64,000 nucleotides of DNA from Macrobrachium rosenbergii (lineage: Eukaryota > Arthropoda > Malacostraca > Decapoda > Palaemonidae): NCBI RefSeq assembly GCF_040412425.1, contig NC_089788.1, positions 69,853,720 through 69,917,719 on the forward strand. The letters are read 5' to 3'. Of the stretch, positions 22,613-35,215 are shown piece by piece. Made by a program: the position numbers and the translations under genes. Within the stretch, counting starts at the first letter, position 1. Every line of letters begins with the position of its first letter. The notes below the pieces were generated by a model, which searched no databases, had not been told where the DNA came from, and saw only the letters and a program-made list of their open reading frames with translations.

Positions 22613-23299
22613 GTATATCTTTCATTCCTTCTCCACTTCCTTTTCTTTTCCACATACGTATAGGAGTATTTTGCGTTTTCTTGCGTCGTGAGGCTCGCTT
22701 TGCCCAACCACCACCACCGCCGCCGCCGCGTAGTAAATTCTGTTGAAGGGGAAGGCGCACGAGAGAGAGAGAGAGAGCGAGAGAGAGACTGGAAGCCCTA
22801 GAACTGTTTCGCCTTAGCATTACCTTCTTGCTAAGGTAGATGGTGTGTTGTTTTGCGGGTTGCTTGGTTCTGTATTTTTTGTCACACGAGAGAGAGAGAG
22901 AGAGAGATTGCTGCTTAATTCTCCAGCACACGCGTACTGTTATAATTGTGAAGAATGCACGTTCACTGCTGTATAGTAGACGAACATGATGAGTTGGCTT
23001 ACGGTTTAAACTACGGTGTCATGGTCCTTCTTCTTCATTCGTTAACTTCGGTTGAGATCACAGGTGGACAGTACATTGACATCCTTCTTAAATGCTCGCA
23101 GTTATGGTTGTAGTTAGTTATGTGTAGGGCCGTTGTCTGTTAAAAAACACGTCGCGCCTATAGGCACTTTTTCAGAAAGAGAGCAGCGCAGATGCATTCT
23201 TTAAACAGGTATCAGAGACAAGGACTTGTCACTTGAACAGAAGGCAACTTCAAGACAGACATTTATAGTTTATCTGTCACCCACAAATCAGGCCAGAAA

Positions 23300-23615
23300 G
23301 ACATATTATTATTACTACATTATTACTCAGAAGATGAACCCTATTCATTTGGAACGAGTCCACAGGGGCCAGCGATTTGAAATTCAAGCTCCCATAGAAT
23401 ATGGTGTTCATTCGAAAGAAGTAACAGAAGGTAAAGTTAATACAGAACGAGATCAGGTATTCGAAAAACAGATAAGTTAACAAATTAATAAATAGATACA
23501 TGAAAATGTATTTAAATTATTAAAATACAAGGAGAATTGTTTTTAGGATTGTAATGCATTGCATCATCGCTTGAACCTCTTGACGTTCCAATTGCACGAC
23601 ATCTTCAGGGAGGCA
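23300..23615 (-). mobile_element. 3' end of (TAA)n-tailed non-LTR retrotransposon, copy A
   Basis: On the plus strand it starts at a degenerate ATT tail (23305-23328), then CAGAAGATGAACCCTATTCAT, the 3' UTR, and finally the reversed coding end (GCATCATCGCTTGAACCTCTTG...CATCTTCAGGGAGG). In the minus-strand sense the last residues resemble LPEDVVQLELQKFKRRCNA, the typical end of a Jockey/CR1/I-class polyprotein. Just beyond, AGGTTCGAATCC at 23628-23639 looks like a tRNA Box B and may mark a separate SINE remnant. Confidence 0.7.
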
Positions 23616-23639
23616 TAGGTTAGGTTCGAATCCTGGTCA

Positions 23640-24844
23640 GGGTAGGTGTGTAAATGATTCACAAGATAAAGCAAATTCGATTTTAATGAGCTCTTGCCAT
23701 ACTCATACTTTTAACCGCTGGATGTTGGATGAAACTCAAGCGTAGAAAACTTTTATAACAACAATTTCATAACTTTGGTCACTATTCACCTAAACAGAAG
23801 GCTCATCAGCAGCGTGTCGAACCCCCTTCAGACATGCGCAGTTTACGCATCCTTGATTCCCGAGTATCGCATCCTTTTGTAAATATGTAGAAGGACTTAA
23901 GCAAAACATTGGGAAACCTTAGCTGATGAGGAGGAAAGGAAAACGTAGTCAAAAAGTAAAAAAAAAAAGGGGGGGGGGATAAACGTAGCCAAGTTCTTGA
24001 AAAAAATCGTTGCAACTACTTTGTGAGTTAAGCAAAATATTGCTGAAAACCGCCAAGAAAATAAGCAGAAGATTACAGAATACTTTCTCTGGTAGGCAAG
24101 CAAAAGATCGAAGGGAACACTAGATGATAATGAAGGTAACCAAAACATTTTAGATTTACTGGGCATGAACGATTTAAGTTTGTAGCACATTACAGCTAAA
24201 GGTGGTATTGTGGTATTGTCGAGAGTCATGCAACAGGCGATAAATTATTGCGGTTTCCCCATAACTTTCTGTACATTTCCTGTATGGATTGTGCTCTGTT
24301 TTGGTCTTGTTGTTCCTTGATAGTGACGCAGATACACTCGCACTTCTTAGGAAAATAGTAGTTTAGAATTAATTGTTATTCATGAAAGCCAAAAACAAAA
24401 TCTCTCACGGACAACTTTATTTCCTTATTGGGAAAGAAGTAGACAGCAATTATATAAATAAATTAAATAAATCCATAAACATACAATTGGAGAACATGAA
24501 GCAGCGTATTCTTCCTAAATTATTTGAGGTCCTTCTTGGGGGACCGTCTGAGGAAGGTTATTATGGGAAGAGCAATTTAGTTTGGGAGGAAAGATGTGAA
24601 AAACCATAGGCAAGTGTTCGGATTTTTCAATGTAAATACGGATGATGTGTGTTACTTCATGTTTAACAAGGCTGGGAAAGGCGAGAAAGAATTGGAGGTC
24701 GCGTTCTTGAACACGTTTGAGAAAGAGGCATTTGTAATAGCATGAACTTTGGAGACAGTTACTAAGGAATTTGTTTTTCTGTACCATGAGCGATAGACCG
24801 CTGAGCTTGACATCATCAGAATACTAGGGAATTTTGCGATTTTT

Positions 24845-24846
<2 letters not shown>
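23640..24846. other. non-coding stretch
   Basis: No gene recognised. It contains a short A-run and G-run at 23958-23980. Confidence 0.4.

Positions 24847-24905
<59 letters not shown>
24847..24905. repeat. (CT)n microsatellite
   Basis: About 58 bp of perfect CT repeat. Confidence 0.95.
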
Positions 24906-24908
<3 letters not shown>

Positions 24909-25505
24909 AAATTGCAGTCTTATCCCATTTTCAATTACCGAAAAATTTGGGTCTCCGGCTACGTACGGATCCTTAGTCTACGTTAGATTTGAATAGGCTG
25001 TGATACGTAACTTGGTCACATAAGCATAACAACGCAGTCATGTGGCTTAGCAGTACAATTGCTGCATTTTACACACTCCGTGTCATTTGTTTGTAACGAG
25101 AAGGAAGTGATGTCGCTTCCCCTTGTACAAGAACGTTATCCGCGGAGAAACAAATCTATTATGTAACTACAGATGCATTAAAAAATAAGTTTGTTTCCAT
25201 TTTAAGACTCAGGATACCATGAGTATTTTTTCTTGTTAGTTCGTATCCTGGGTTGGGGAGCTTGGTGGGTTAGTTGCTACACTTTTCCATTTTTCCACTA
25301 TGTTCTCGCCCAAGTAGGCATTTGGATAAAGATATAAATATCGTGGGGTAACCTTCCGATGCAATATCTGCCGTTCCTTTTTGAGGTAATCATTCTTGGA
25401 ACTACCTCTTGCTTTTTGTTATTCATTAGGAAGACTTAATTGTTCTTTTCACATGCTGTGTTAGGAACATAGCATATTTGTACTGAGAATTTCGTTATAA
25501 GGAAT

Positions 25506-25750
25506 ACTTGAATATTGAAGTGTGTTTTAACTATTTGTTGTAAATAATGCGTGAATATTGAAGTGTGAAGTAACTATTTGTTATAAATAATGTTTGAATA
25601 TTGAAGTTTCATTTAACTATTTGTTACAAATAATACTTGAATATTGAAGTGTTTTGTTAACTATTTGTTATAAAATATATACTTGAATATTGAAGTGTTT
25701 TTTAACTATTTGTTACAAATAATACTTGAATATTGAAGTGTGTTTTAACT
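25506..25750. repeat. minisatellite, about 43-bp unit x 5.5
   Basis: The unit is ACTTGAATATTGAAGTGT followed by TTAACTATTTGTTACAAATAA, repeated with small length changes. The last unit is cut at TTTTAACTAAACC. Confidence 0.9.
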
Positions 25751-26029
25751 AAACCTCTCAGCATTATAACTACGATAGTCTGCATAGTCGTGATGTTTGC
25801 ACCAAGTCAGGCACAAGTAATATATTCATTTTTACGTTCACAATGCTGTAGCGCCGTGATAATCCGAATTTCCTTAAAAGTACTTGCAAATCCCGTGGAG
25901 TGTTGGGACAGAGACGATCGAGTTTAGCTGTGTTGAAACGTGGGTATCTTGCAACGCAGATTTCTTTTCATCAGCGATTTTGTTTACGAATTCCAGTTCC
26001 TGCATTTTCGCTTGAACTTCTGCAGTTCC

Positions 26030-26270
26030 AATCGCTCGAGGATGCCGTGGAATTGGAACTTATTTTCCTTGCATTTTAGTACTTTTTTTTATCTATTTAT
26101 TAATCTATTTTTTTTTCGTTTTTGATAAGTGGGACTTCTTTCTGTGTCTCACTTCCTCTTAATTCTTCCTAATGAACACCATATTCTTTGGAAGCTTGAA
26201 TTTCAAGCCAATGGCCCCTATCGACTTGTTCCATATGAATAGGTTTCATCTGAATTAAGTAGGTCCAGTT
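26030..26270 (+). mobile_element. 3' end of (TAA)n-tailed retrotransposon, copy B (tail lost)
   Basis: Plus-strand copy: GAGGATGCCGTGGAATTGGA (coding end, with an inverted piece of the same segment just upstream at 26000-26030), UTR, then TTTGGAAGCTTGAATTTCAAG and ATGAATAGGTTTCATCTGAAT. The tail is reduced to AATTAAGT. Confidence 0.65.
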
Positions 26271-26498
26271 TTTCAGTAGAGTATGTTTTTCTCTTCCTTC
26301 TTTCTAATAATGCGGGTTGGTATTTCAAGAGGCCTTAAAAATTTGGATTTAAATTTGGAAAATATTTCATGACGGAATAATAACGTTATGCCATTAATAT
26401 TTTTTTTTAATCGGAACGGTAACTGGGAATCAAAACACCTAATCATTCTTATTAGTGAATTTGGTAGGTTAGTCGAATTGAGTATAAGATTACACATG

Positions 26499-26966
26499 AG
26501 TTCACTAACTACGAGTATATTTTATTCAGTATCTTGTTTCTGCACAGTCCTTAAAAAGGTGTGTTGAGAATTATTAAAACATCTTTCAGTGACTTGCTCT
26601 TTCTTAATTTCAGATTACTTGCACGAGTTACCTATGCATTAAATGGATATTAATAATGTTTCCATTAATTATCGTTACCCAATATCTCGCTTCCTGCAAA
26701 AGAGTTCGACTCGAAGCTATTAAAAGCTTCAGAAGCTTTTAATAGCTTCGAGTCGAACTCTTTGGAAGGAAGCGAGATGTTGGGTAATGATAATTAATTG
26801 AAACATTATTTATATCCATTTAATGCTTATGTGACTCGTACAAGTAATTTGAAATTAAGAAAGAAGAGCAAATCACTGAAAAATGTTTTCATAATTCTCA
26901 ATACACCTTTTAAAGACTGTGCATTAGATAGGACACTGAATGACATATACTCGTAGTTAGTGAACT
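26499..26966. repeat. 468-bp near-perfect palindrome (foldback)
   Basis: The centre is AAAAGCTT-CAG-AAGCTTTT at 26722-26740, so the loop is three bases. Arms of about 230 bp extend to AGTTCACTAACTACGAG at 26499 and its complement ending at 26966. Arms differ by scattered substitutions and small indels. No reading frame, no obvious target duplication. It could be a foldback MITE, an inverted duplication, or a hairpin-RNA locus. Confidence 0.9.
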
Positions 26967-27081
26967 GAATTTGTTATATTTTCTATAGCTGAGTTCAGTC
27001 GCAATTTAGCCTCCAGTGACTTTATTCAGTTACAGAAATATTCATCAGTGACTCGTTCGAACGTAGGCGGTATAGCCTGTG

Positions 27082-27084
<3 letters not shown>

Positions 27085-27123
<39 letters not shown>
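27085..27123. repeat. (GA)n microsatellite
   Basis: Perfect GA run. Confidence 0.95.
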
Positions 27124-27126
<3 letters not shown>

Positions 27127-28060
27127 GGTCTCGTACTTTGACAAAAACTTGAAAAGGTTTTAGAGGAGGGGGACGTCGGCACTTGGCACTGATCTAGATT
27201 AAATTTGGGTCATTGGGCCTCTTTGTTGTTGTCGAGAAAGCCTTTGATGTCTAGCCGGGCTTTTGCATGGCGTTGCTTCCTCACTGGGGTGGAAGAGGAG
27301 GATGGGCGGGTCGTCGTGTAGGAATAAGTTATGAATGAAAATTAAGGTAAGAAAAATTTCTCAGTCTCTCTGGCTGTCTCCCCTTAGACGGTGAGGTTTT
27401 TTGGGGGATATTTCGGTCTGTCTCGAGTTAATATCTGAAATAGGTCTTGGTTTACCGTCTCCCTCATATGATGGGTTTCTTGGGTATGTTCCTGGTCCAA
27501 ATCTCGAGTTAATAGCTGAAATAGGTCTTGGTTTACACGTTTTGTAACAGGCTGTTCTGCAGGGTAGGATTGGGCTGGATGAAAAATGGAAGGCTAGAGA
27601 AATTTCATTTTGAAATGAAGTTCACGCTTTTATGTAAGTAGCCAAAAAGCCTTTGACCTATGCAAAGCTTCCACAGATAAATTCCTTATGATTAAAAAAA
27701 AAAGTTTGCTGGGAAGGAAGCAAACAGACCTTAATTACAAATAAGTTTATTAACAAATAGTGATAAACAGCCATACCCCTACACCGAGGGAAGCTTTGCA
27801 GCCTCTCAAACTTTCAAGCATCAGCATGCCTTGAAATACTCCCAGGAAGGCTGTTAAAAGTGAGGTGGAGAAGGAGACTTGGCAGAGGAGGAAGGAAGGA
27901 AGGAGGAAAGGAAGAAACGCTCCCTTGTGGAGAGGGACATCCTACATACACATAGGCTGAGGGAGGATTGGCATGTTGGGTGCTATAATAAGGGAAATGC
28001 GAAGGTGGGAACCATGTCGGGAGGGAACCTTTTGCCTGGGAAGTGTGCGTGTGTAGTATT
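27124..28060. other. non-coding stretch with a 35-bp direct repeat
   Basis: TCTCGAGTTAATATCTGAAATAGG recurs at about 27422 and 27502 with its flanks. No gene recognised. Confidence 0.4.

Positions 28061-28061
<1 letters not shown>

Positions 28062-28120
<59 letters not shown>
28062..28120. repeat. (CT)n microsatellite
   Basis: Perfect CT run of about 58 bp. Confidence 0.95.
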
Positions 28121-28122
<2 letters not shown>

Positions 28123-28296
28123 GGCAGGAGTAGGGGGAAGATTGGGGTTGGGTGGGTGCTCAGGCGAAGACAGGCCTAAGGTCTTTTCATTACTTTAACG
28201 GAGTAGGGATTGGGATGGGAGGAGGAGGGAGGACGTGGGGGTAGGTGGTGGGGGGAAGGTCGAACTTTACCCTCTCGTCCCACAAACCACCTTTTC

Positions 28297-28301
<5 letters not shown>

Positions 28302-28368
<67 letters not shown>
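28302..28368. repeat. (CT)n microsatellite
   Basis: Perfect CT run of about 66 bp. Confidence 0.95.
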
Positions 28369-28370
<2 letters not shown>

Positions 28371-28417
28371 GGTAAGAACCTCCATACAGTAGCCTAACTG
28401 GCATACATCATTCTCAA

Positions 28418-28802
<385 letters not shown>

Positions 28803-29279
28803 AATCTTCAACCGAGTTATGAAAATGAAAAGCGTTGCAAACCCGCCATGATGATTGTATGTAGATTAGAATCAAAATTTATCTTTTATCCAGTCATGTT
28901 ATTGTTTGTGAAAAAAGAAAGCTATTTTTCGTGTTTATTCCCAATAACATTAAATATTTAGCATTTATAACAAGATTGTTGTTACTCAAATGTTAGAGCC
29001 ATTCTGTACTGGTTACGGGGAAAACCTTTTTATTCAGGTTAGTGAATCTCTGAAAATAGTTACACTGGTGTTGCTGATCTGTGCAGAAGTGTGGGATGAG
29101 GTGGGTTGACTGGCGCTACAAACCTGTCTATAAGTTAAAACCTCGACGAAGCATTGACTGAAATATTACCTGTACAAAGACGTTATATTCAATTAAGTAC
29201 GATGTTTTTCCTCTTATAATTTGTCATCATTCGAGAGTTGCTTTCAGTACCAGTAGATTTGATGCCAGTAAGAGTCTGA

Positions 29280-29284
29280 AACCA

Positions 29285-29354
<70 letters not shown>

Positions 29355-29645
29355 CAGAAGATGAACCCTATTCATATGAAACAAGCCCATGGAGGCCATT
29401 GACTTGAAATTCAAGCTTCCAAAGAATAATATGGTGTTCATTCGAAAGAAGTAACAGGAGGTAATGGGAGGTACAGAAAGAGATCAGTCATTAGAAAAAC
29501 AGATGAATTAACAAACAAATAAAAAATTTAAGTAAAATATTGAAATACACGTTGAATTGCATTAAGATAGCAATGCATTGCATCTTCGCTTGAACTTCCG
29601 AAGTTCCGATTGCACTACATCCTCCGTGAGGTTGCTGCAAGCCAG
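29280..29645 (-). mobile_element. 3' end of (TAA)n-tailed retrotransposon, copy C
   Basis: A 70-bp perfect (ATT)n tail (29284-29354) is followed by CAGAAGATGAACCCTATTCA, the UTR and the reversed coding end. The minus strand encodes LTEDVVQSELRKFKRRCNAL before the stop near 29562, which is the clearest protein evidence for the family's identity. Confidence 0.8.
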
Positions 29646-29872
29646 ATCACAGCTAAAAAAAAAAATTGTTTTGCGTGTGCATTTCAGTAAGTTCATTGTC
29701 TTCATAGATTGATAGGGGGTTAACTTCAAGAAAAGCCACAGCATTTATTGCTTGTTTCCTGTCGTTCTCCGCGAGTGTGAGTAGCGGGAACTCCTCCAGA
29801 AACCGTTACGTTGCGGTGGTTTTTCATTGATAGCATGTGATGAATTGTGTGACCGTGACGTAGTTTAAAGAG

Positions 29873-29957
29873 TATTATTATTATTATTATATATATTATT
29901 ATTATTATTATTATTATTAGGTTAATTAAACGGTATCTACATATTATTATTATTATT
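29873..29957. repeat. (ATT)n microsatellite, interrupted
   Basis: ATT runs at 29873-29918 and 29941-29957, separated by AGGTTAATTAAACGGTATCT. Confidence 0.9.
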
Positions 29958-30199
29958 ACTATAAGCTCATTCAATTTTCCTTAATCCTGGTTTTTCATAA
30001 GAAAATCTGTCTTCATTTACAAAAGGCAAGGCTGTCCGACTTCAAGGAATGTTTATTTTCATTTTTGGACTCTGCCATTGGGTAAAGTTATTTTTAGAAA
30101 TGCTCTGGACTTTGACTGTATCCATGATAGGTACCAGCTAATGATTGTTTGTATTGATGACTGATTATCCTGTACGGCCAGAATGTCGGTCTGCGTAAG

Positions 30200-30263
30200 G
30201 TTTCTCTCTCTCTCTCTCTTTGAGGTTGTGAGAATACTGTAGCAGCTAAATAGGTTTCGAGGT

Positions 30264-30317
<54 letters not shown>

Positions 30318-30385
30318 GTTAGCAACTATATAGATAGTGTTTTGAACTCTCCGTCTGAGAGTAGCAACTACGTAGATTAGGAGGT

Positions 30386-30435
<50 letters not shown>

Positions 30436-30504
30436 CTTAGCAGTTGGGTGGTGTTTTGAACTCTCCTTCCGAGAGTAGCAACTAAATAAATTTCGAACTA
30501 TAAC

Positions 30505-30563
<59 letters not shown>

Positions 30564-30586
30564 TAGCAACAAGGAAAGTTTTTGAG

Positions 30587-30662
<76 letters not shown>

Positions 30663-30720
30663 AGAGCTTAGCACCTAGAGAATTTTTTGAGTTTTGAAAC
30701 CTGATTCTTGAACATTTCCT
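30200..30720. repeat. tandem macro-unit with embedded (CT)n tracts
   Basis: A non-simple unit (TTAGCAACTA...AGTGTTTTGAACTCTCCGTC...GAGAGTAGCAACTA...GAGGTATAAT) alternates four to five times with CT runs of 40-80 bp (30270, 30391, 30510, 30591). Each unit is therefore a unique spacer plus a microsatellite. Confidence 0.8.
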
Positions 30721-30770
30721 GTTTTTAATTTTTGAATTTTTTCCCCTTTCTTCTCTTCCAAACACGGCAG

Positions 30771-30812
30771 ACAGCGACTTCAGTATGACGGACTGGATGC
30801 GCACACTCGAGG
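30771..30812 (+). CDS. candidate 42-nt internal microexon (hypothetical)
   Basis: A pyrimidine-rich tract ending CACGGCAG (30741-30770) looks like a 3' splice site, and GGGTGAATAT supplies a possible donor at 30813. The 42 nt between are GC-richer than the surroundings, a multiple of three, and open in two frames. One frame reads SDFSMTDWMRTLE. I do not recognise the protein. No partner exon is identified, so this may be chance. Confidence 0.25.
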
Positions 30813-32005
30813 GTGAATATGAATCTCTGTCTCTCTAATTATTATTATTATTATTATTATAGTTTTTTTTCCTGCCATTGGGGGAACGATGATGATGATG
30901 ATGATGAGAAATCACAGCAGGCCTGTTGAGATTGTGTTTGTTGCAGCTGCATTTTCATGTTCATTTCATATTTTTATTTTTATTTATTTATTTTTTTTGT
31001 TTTGCTTGCTTATTTTGATTGATTGTCCTCATCGCCCTGTTTAACAATTTTTTTGTTGTTGTTTTAAATGTTTGTTTAAATGTTTGGCCATCACGTTGTT
31101 TTAAGAATAATTGCCTGCTGAAAGTGATGTATTGCTCTGACATGTTTACTTCTGTTAATTCCAAGTTTATTTTTCTCCGTCGGAAACGTTACGTTCCTTC
31201 TTCTAAATATTAAGCCCCATTGCTTTAAAACTTCTGAAAACGTTTTTAAAAAACGTGTCTTCCTTCTCAGTGTTTTTCTTTTCTCCTCTGTTGAAATGTT
31301 CACGCCCCTTGGCTTCATTGTCATTTTTCCTTTTAAATAATTTTATTATTTAAAACACATTCCTTCGTGAATTTGGCAGATCGTCTCTTGACGCGAATGA
31401 TTTTCCCGCATTCCCTTCCTCTGTGTTCCCATTGTTTCTCTGTTTTAAAGGTGTAATGTTCATGTGCGTTGCTTTAAACGTAAATTTACCATTTGTTCCT
31501 TGATGTCTATCGTAGCCTCAATTTAAGTGACACCTTTTTAATGTTATCTTGAACCTGCATTAAAGTTGCTTCTGCCTTTAAAGAATTTTGTAATATTTTC
31601 TCATGTTTTTGTTTTAAAGACCCTATTACAATTATTGTCAAGTAAAAATTACAATCGCTCATATACATTACTGGCTTTTTACGTATTATTTCCGGTCACA
31701 TTATAGTGATGCACCATAGACAATTATTGTTCAATGTCAACTCTGTAACTTTCCAAGTTTTTTTTTTATTCGTGTTTACACATTAGTTTTGTATCTTTGC
31801 CATTCATGTGAGCCTTTCTTTAATTTTTAATTGTTCTTATAAACGTTCCGTACCGTCAATAGTTTGGCGATAATTTTTTTTTTTTTGCTTGATTACAAGC
31901 GCCTGCGCTCAGCATCCCACATTAAACGTGTTGTTTGAATATGTCTTATAAACAGTCTTCAATGATTATATGTCTGTAGGTGCTTTACTTTCTGGTGGAA
32001 TCATA
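30813..32005. other. T-rich non-coding stretch
   Basis: A short (ATT)n at 30837-30859 and (GAT)n at 30888-30907 are followed by T-rich sequence without recognisable genes. If the microexon is real, this would be intron. Confidence 0.4.
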
Positions 32006-32370
32006 GTTGTTGCGGTGGCATAGTGACGTAAACATATCAGTCAGTTTTGCTGTAATGGGTTTGTTTGTTTGTTTGTTGCGTTGGCACAGTGACGTACACA
32101 TATCAGTCAATTTTGCTGTAATGGGTTTGTTTGTTGCGATGGCATAGTGATGTACACATATCAGTCAATTTTGCTGTAATGGGTTTGTTTGTTGCTTTGG
32201 CATAGTGACGTAAACATATCGTCAATTTTGCTGTAATGGGTTTGTTTGTTTGTTGCGTTGGCTTAGTGACGTACACATATCAGTCAGTTTTGCTGTAATG
32301 GGTTTGTTTGTGTGTTGCGATGGCATAGTGACGTACACATATCAGTCAATTTTGCTGTAACCGGTTTGTT
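32006..32370. repeat. minisatellite, about 60-bp unit x 6
   Basis: The unit is GGCATAGTGACGTACACATA followed by TCAGTCAATTTTGCTGTAAT and GGGTTTGTTTGTTTGTTGCG. Copies vary in the number of GTTT repeats. Each carries a TGACGTA core. Confidence 0.9.
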
Positions 32371-32604
32371 TTAATTTTCTGTAACTTACGGTCTTTTAAG
32401 AATATTGAACGGGAAATGTGTATTAGTATACTACGAGATACTATAATAGATAAATATTCATTTTTTTATCATTATTAATTTGGATTTTCCCATATGTATT
32501 GTGGCAATAGAGTTTGCTAGTGTTTTGCGCATTTATAGTCCCCATTTATTTTGAAAATAACTTTTAGATTTTAGCTGATATTCTCTTAGATGTTAGCTAA
32601 TATG

Positions 32605-32613
32605 CTCTCTCTT

Positions 32614-32665
<52 letters not shown>
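32605..32665. repeat. (CT)n microsatellite
   Basis: Imperfect at the start (TTTCTCTC interruptions), then perfect. Confidence 0.95.
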
Positions 32666-32667
<2 letters not shown>

Positions 32668-33631
32668 GTAGTTGACAGATACTGGGTAGAAAGTAATTGA
32701 TGAGCAATTTTATCAAATACCCTGCATGTGAATGATGAGCCGTATGTAGTACTACCATCACTTTGCCATATCAGTTTTGCTAGTAAACATGTGTGTTTAC
32801 AACAACAAAACCTCTTATTTATGAGGCTAGGTTGTTATAACCCCAACTGGAAGGTTCACTGCCGTGGATATTGTAGTGTATCCCCTTGATGTATCCCTTC
32901 TTGATCCCTCCATGTCACATCTTGTAGCTGCAGTACAGTATTACTTTTAAGTGCCACGTATCAGTGTCCGAGTTGTATTGCTGATTTTGTATGTAAGTAT
33001 TTTTTGTTCATTCACGTATATTTATTTTATATTCGTCTGTGTTTATCTTAGTTTTCATTGTTTGGTCATTATTTTATTGTTTTGTTTGGTCATTATTTTA
33101 TTATTGTTTTGAAGCTAGTTACATATTGGCTTAGATTTTAGGATTGTTTTGTTGTTCTTTGTTTTGAATCAAAATACTAATGATGATGATGATGTTTGCA
33201 ACGATGGGGTTTCAGTTTGACTGCTCCTTCTTGCAAGAATGCCCTCTTTATAAGATAAGATTTTCAAGCTGTATTTATATATTGTTTGTAAGTGTATCGT
33301 GTTGTTGCTAACGGTGCTTTTCGCAAGCGCCGTTATGTTTGCGAGTTGGAAAAAAGTTTTTAATTGCTTCGTTCAGATTCGAAGTTCATTTTAGCTAGGT
33401 GTTTGTCAGAATATATTATTGTCGCCTGGTTGTTGTTATTAGCGTTTGGCGGTTTAAAGAGAGAGGGAGAGAGAGTATTTTATTTCGATATGCCTTGGCC
33501 CCCTCACTCCTCTTTTTCTCCTTGCCAGGGTTTCGCAAAAGTCTTCTCCTGGAGGTTTCTATATTTTTCTCTGGTCTTTCTTCTTGGCCTTTTATCACCG
33601 TCCTGGTTTTCTCGTTTTGTAAATTCAGCGA

Positions 33632-33634
<3 letters not shown>

Positions 33635-33674
<40 letters not shown>

Positions 33675-33776
33675 TCCCCATGCAGACACCGTTGCCTTAT
33701 TTGACCTTTTAATAAATCTGTTTTCATTTTCATCTTTTCTTCATTCGCTTCCAAGTTTTTCCTTTTCTTTCACGTC

Positions 33777-33827
<51 letters not shown>

Positions 33828-34074
33828 TCCCCATGCAGACACCGTTGCCTTCTCCTCCTCCCCCCACGTCATACTCCTTACCCTCCCATCCCCCCATCCC
33901 AGTCATTCCCCCCTCCTTCCCCTTCTTCCTGTAAATGCCGTCCGTTTTCCCTTCCGCTTATTCTTTTCCCTTTTTTTCCTCCCCCTCCTGCCTTTTCCGT
34001 CCTCTTCAGCTCACGACTTCGGTCATCTCCCTCCCTCCCCCCTCTCTCTGTCAGCTACCTGCGTTTTCCCTTTT

Positions 34075-34131
<57 letters not shown>

Positions 34132-34671
34132 CTGTCCTCCCCTACGCTCCTCTTGCCTGGCTTTCCTCACCCCTTTCTATCCCTTCTCCTCCTCCCTCCC
34201 TCCCTATATCACCCTCCTCCTCCTCCCCCTTCCCCCTCCTTTCCATCCCTGGCAACATCCGCCGGAAGGAGGGAGTTGGGAGACAGACCCGTCTTCGCCT
34301 CACCACTGTGCCGCTGCTGCTGACGATGTTTGGTTTGCCTTTTGTTGTTCCTCCTCCTCCTCCTCCTCCTCCTTTTTTCCCTCCCCCCCTCCTCCACCTT
34401 TTTCCCTTCCCCTAACCCCCCCTCTCTCTCCTTCTCCTTCCCCTTTTCCTTCTCTCCTGCCTCCTTCTTCTCCTACTCCTCCTACTCCTACTCCTTCCTC
34501 CTTCTCCTCCTCCTTCTCCTTCTCCATCTCTTCCTCCCCTGCCCCCATTCTCCTTTATTGCTTGCGGCTCCATTGTATTTCATTTTCTGGCTGCGAACCC
34601 TTCTGGAACCGTCCAAATATCTTGACGGCGCTCCGTCTCTTTTATTGGTTTGGAGGTGGGACCGTCATTGT

Positions 34672-34731
<60 letters not shown>
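33635..34731. repeat. 1.1-kb polypyrimidine domain with (CT)n arrays
   Basis: CT runs at 33635-33670, 33780-33824, 34083-34126 and 34674-34731 sit within sequence that is almost wholly C and T on the plus strand (CCT, CTC and TCC motifs). A flank after the CT run, TTACTCCCCATGCAGACACC, occurs twice (33671 and 33825). The large overlapping open frames here (up to 319 residues) are Ser/Leu/Pro composition artefacts. Confidence 0.9.
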
Positions 34732-34732
<1 letters not shown>

Positions 34733-34991
34733 TCCTATCATCAGAGCGAGTCGATTGATTCCAGGCAAGATAGAAACGAAGACAAATATTAGCGTAGAAA
34801 TCTGGACACTCTCGTACGGTTCTCGGAACTGGTAATGTAGTAAAGAAATGTTAACTCACGTTCCGCAGGGAAAACCTCCTCCTCTCGCTGCCGGCACTTG
34901 ACCTTTCGCTCCGCGATTAATCACGGGCCATACATAGCAAGCACCCCGGGTTCTTCCGTTTTTTACGTGAAGGCTGACGGGGTTGGCACAA

Positions 34992-35215
34992 TATTATTAA
35001 TCAGAAGGTGAACCCTATTTATGTGGAACAGCCCCACGGGGACCATTGACTCGAAATTCAAGCTTTCGAAGGATGTCTTGCTCATTAGGAAGTAACAGAG
35101 GGTAAAGGGAAATACAGAGAAAAGAAATCTCACTTATTAAAACGAAAAATAAATTGGTAAATTAATAAATAGATAAAAATGTATTTAAATATAAGGAGAA
35201 CAGTATATATTGCTT
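34992..35215 (-). mobile_element. 3' end of (TAA)n-tailed retrotransposon, copy D
   Basis: A short tail ATATTATTAAT is followed by CAGAAGGTGAACCCTATTTA and the UTR; the copy ends near 35215 before the coding end. Confidence 0.65.

Noticed and set aside
22067..22931. Overlapping frames near 22.1-22.9 kb
   Set aside because: Composition driven by CT/GA tracts. I saw no splice-site or domain support.
33364..34792. Open frames of 319 and 285 residues
   Set aside because: Both run through C/T-only sequence and consist of Ser, Leu, Pro and Phe. They have no domain, and overlapping frames are equally long.
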